Assembly: GCF_000188695.1 (NCBI RefSeq)
Contig: NW_004754921.1
Span: forward strand, 1,169,202 to 1,190,120
Source of the DNA: Salpingoeca rosetta
Lineage: Eukaryota; Opisthokonta; Choanoflagellata; Craspedida; Salpingoecidae
Direction: 5' to 3'
Length of the DNA: 20,919 bases
Below the pieces are notes generated by a model. It did no database searches and was not told the origin of the DNA. It worked only from the letters and a program-made list of their open reading frames with translations. The position numbers and the translations under genes are program-made. This document shows positions 19,401 to 20,919 of the stretch, piece by piece (position 1 is the first letter of the stretch; every line of letters begins with the position of its first letter).

Positions 19401-20480
19401 ACACACACGTACCAGTGCATCGGCTGTTGCCGTGCTGGCGCTCGCAAACTCTTTTAGCGAGTGTAGCGTGTCTGTAAGAATGTGCAAGAACTTTTCAGGC
19501 TGTCGGTCAGTCGTCCCGAATCCATGATTGCATGCAGGCACGCAGGGACAACAATGTTGGGTGTCAGTGGCACGTGAGGGAGGGGGGAGGAAGCATGACG
19601 GTACACGACTCGGCGAGATCGGCAACGCCAGTGACATGTGCAAGGTTTTGGGATTGCAAAGGTTGGCGGGAGGAGCATCAACTCCGTAGGCACGTATGTG
19701 CATGTGTGCACGTGCATGTGCATGTGTGTTTGTATGTGTGCATGTACCAGTGTTGTGCGTGTGCCATCTTCGAGCGGCTGCCAGTCCTCCTTGTCGCACA
19801 GTTGTCGAATCTCTGTTGAACACACGAACACACACGAACACACGTATGTCTGGATGAGCAAGCAACGCTTGCACGAAAAAAAAAAAACGCATTCTCTCGT
19901 CTTCAAGCACAAACACACTAGCATCAGCATGTGCAAATGCACACACACACACAAACAAACACACACATGCACACATGCACACATGCACACATGCAAACAT
20001 ACACACACAATCACATATGGATGCACTGCTCACGGCCGCCGCCATCCGCGCCCCTCACCCTTCTCGGCAAGACGGAAGACGGTGTGGATGGTGAAGAGGT
20101 GGAGCTCCGAGAGCACACCCTCAAACCCGGTGACGCATTCCTCAGGCAACTTCTCTGCCCGCATCACTTTACAGCACCCGCTGCAACGCGCAATGTCACA
20201 CACACGCACACACACACACATGCACACACATGCACAAGCGTGTGAGTGTACATTCACGCGTGTGTAGTTGTCTTTTCACGTGTGTCGGCGTACGCTCAAA
20301 ATGTGAAATGCTCAACAGCAGTGCTGATAACTGCCACCACCACCACCACCTGATGCGGGATGCCAATCGCGGGAGGAGGATGCGCGCGTTTGCGTGCTCG
20401 AGTGATTCGTCGTCCTGCGCGCGAAGAAGATTTTGGCGCAGCAGTGACGTCGCACGAAGCGTCGCCGTCTCCACAAAGTC
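16482..20480 (-). CDS. EXOC2: Exocyst subunit Sec5 (EXOC2), C-terminal half, 13 exons, 446 aa visible
   Basis: Exons in transcript order: 20480-20350, 20180-20059, 19812-19748, 19499-19413, 19219-19110, 18905-18716, 18558-18475, one copy of a 49-base exon (18255-18207 or 17878-17830), 17631-17556, 17390-17288, 17119-16969, 16812-16746, 16587-16482. Phases agree throughout and total 447 codons with the TAG stop. Diagnostic Sec5 blocks in order are EIRQLCDKEDWQPLEDG, LPEKFLHILTDTLHSLKEF, HRLLCIISNTFYTRDVV, LEKYSELQRRLMDKLVDVQA, SLPATLSIRPYVMLILFDLV, FTGRILAAITEQLSTGMLQA and EIEAAVDAFMRRSRVHLHCL, collinear with the last ~450 residues of human EXOC2. The 3' exons also carry a Lys/Ser/Gly-rich insert (end of 17119-16969). 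Sec5 is part of the octameric exocyst that tethers secretory vesicles to the plasma membrane. The N-terminal Ral-binding TIG domain lies outside the visible exons. The first visible exon follows a CA tract and a TTAAT branch-like site. Confidence 0.9.
17721..18070. repeat. 350-base direct repeat, copy 1
   Basis: Identical, as far as I can compare by eye, to 18098-18447, at an offset of 377 bases. The copies are separated by 27 bases of unrelated sequence. The right end falls in a CA tract. On the minus strand each copy contains a 49-base Sec5 exon with acceptor and donor. Confidence 0.95.
17830..17878 (-). other. 49-base Sec5 exon, copy 1
   Basis: Acceptor TTGCCAG, then codons for LRHNAAAGLKSLPATL plus one base, then donor TTT|GTACGC. 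Phase 0 in and phase 1 out, exactly what is needed between 18475 and 17631. With the next exon it gives SLPATLSIRPYV, comparable to the LPPTGVRNYL segment of animal Sec5. Without this exon the flanking exons are out of frame. Confidence 0.7.
18098..18447. repeat. 350-base direct repeat, copy 2
   Basis: Second copy of 17721-18070, with no difference seen. Perfect identity over mixed exon and intron sequence means the event is very recent, or is an assembly duplication. Confidence 0.95.
18207..18255 (-). other. 49-base Sec5 exon, copy 2
   Basis: Identical to the exon at 17830-17878 with the same splice signals. Including both copies would shift the frame (49+49 is not compatible with the downstream phase), so only one can be used per productive mRNA. 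Confidence 0.65.
18628..18715 (-). repeat. (GATTGT)n/(GT)n tract at the Sec5 exon donor
   Basis: In the sense of Sec5 the intron opens GTGCGTGATTGTGATTGTG and continues as mixed GATTGT and GT units for almost 90 bases, directly after the exon ending at 18716. Confidence 0.85.
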
Positions 20481-20502
20481 CTGGTGGTCGTCGTGGTTGA
20501 TT

Positions 20503-20530
20503 AATGTGTGTGTGTGTGTGGGGGGGGGGG

Positions 20531-20613
<83 letters not shown>
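20503..20613. repeat. (GT)n microsatellite with a G10 interruption
   Basis: About 110 bases of GT (CA in the Sec5 sense) with ten G at 20521-20530. It lies before the acceptor of the first visible Sec5 exon. The sequence character changes just beyond it. Confidence 0.95.
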
Positions 20614-20614
<1 letters not shown>

Positions 20615-20919
20615 TCCTATGATATTTTTTTCTTTTTTTTACCCTTACTCAGTTCTATCTCAAGTCCATCTTACTTACCAGGGTTTTATGTTGAGTAGAG
20701 GACGTCATTTGGAAGGTAGTATTATCGTTTTTGTGAGTGACGGGTAGCGTGCTCAGCTATATATTGTTCGAGATGTAGAAGACCGCGGTAGTAGCATCAT
20801 GCATCCTGGTAAGGTATAGTGCACTATATGCTGATTAGTGACACTTTATGAACGAGTCAGTGGTAGCATTCAGCTCACGAGCAGTACGAGCTGGGGTCAG
20901 GTATCAAGAGCTCGACATG
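20614..20919. other. Terminal segment of different composition, no gene seen
   Basis: About 300 bases, visibly more AT-rich, with T runs, no CA/GT tracts and no coding frame that resembles Sec5 or the other genes. It could be true intron, a low-quality contig end or a misjoin at the microsatellite. Confidence 0.5.

Noticed and set aside
20679..20756. Possible upstream Sec5 exon on the minus strand ending at a perfect donor (CTG|GTAAGT, 20679/20678)
   Set aside because: The open frame before it is short, phase-compatible but unlike any Sec5 segment, and lies in the anomalous terminal sequence.

Overview
This is a gene-dense stretch of an intron-rich eukaryotic nuclear genome. I reconstruct six protein-coding genes by joining exons on splice sites and codon phase. 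The gene set (spliceosomal IK/RED, exocyst Sec5, a TCP11-domain protein, a TPX2-like spindle factor), the GC-rich coding sequence, short introns and low-complexity Q/A/S/H tracts fit a unicellular relative of animals, such as a choanoflagellate. The organism is an inference; nothing here proves it.

Layout, left to right. (1) 74-1210, minus: the N-terminal 160 residues of IK/RED, running off the left edge. (2) 1419-4738, plus: a five-exon, ~763-residue acidic/His/Lys-Pro-rich protein I do not recognise, divergent from IK across a 208-base promoter. (3) 5853-12074, plus: a twelve-exon, ~1114-residue TCP11-domain protein with an IQ-like motif. (4) 12677-13808, minus: a two-exon, 302-residue predicted type I membrane protein. 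(5) 13945-16118, plus: a five-exon, 492-residue TPX2-like protein with an Aurora-A docking motif and a KEN box, divergent from gene 4 across only 136 bases. (6) 16482-20480, minus: thirteen exons encoding the C-terminal 446 residues of exocyst Sec5 (EXOC2). Its 5' end lies beyond the right edge or is lost in the anomalous last ~300 bases.

The striking non-coding feature is dinucleotide repeat. Most introns carry a GT-rich tract after the donor, and many also carry a CA-rich tract before the acceptor, read in the sense of the gene, so repeat polarity follows transcription on both strands, with stated exceptions. Because GT and CA repeats contain no stop codons, at least eight introns are a multiple of three long and open in frame. 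Other structural points are a perfect 350-base duplication carrying a 49-base Sec5 exon, a perfect 33-base tandem duplication of a TCP11 splice acceptor, a GC-AG intron, and repeat tracts that merge into splice donors.

The genes look like housekeeping and cell-biology genes arranged in divergent or convergent pairs. I see no sign that they act in one pathway. I see no mobile element, tRNA, rRNA or CRISPR array.
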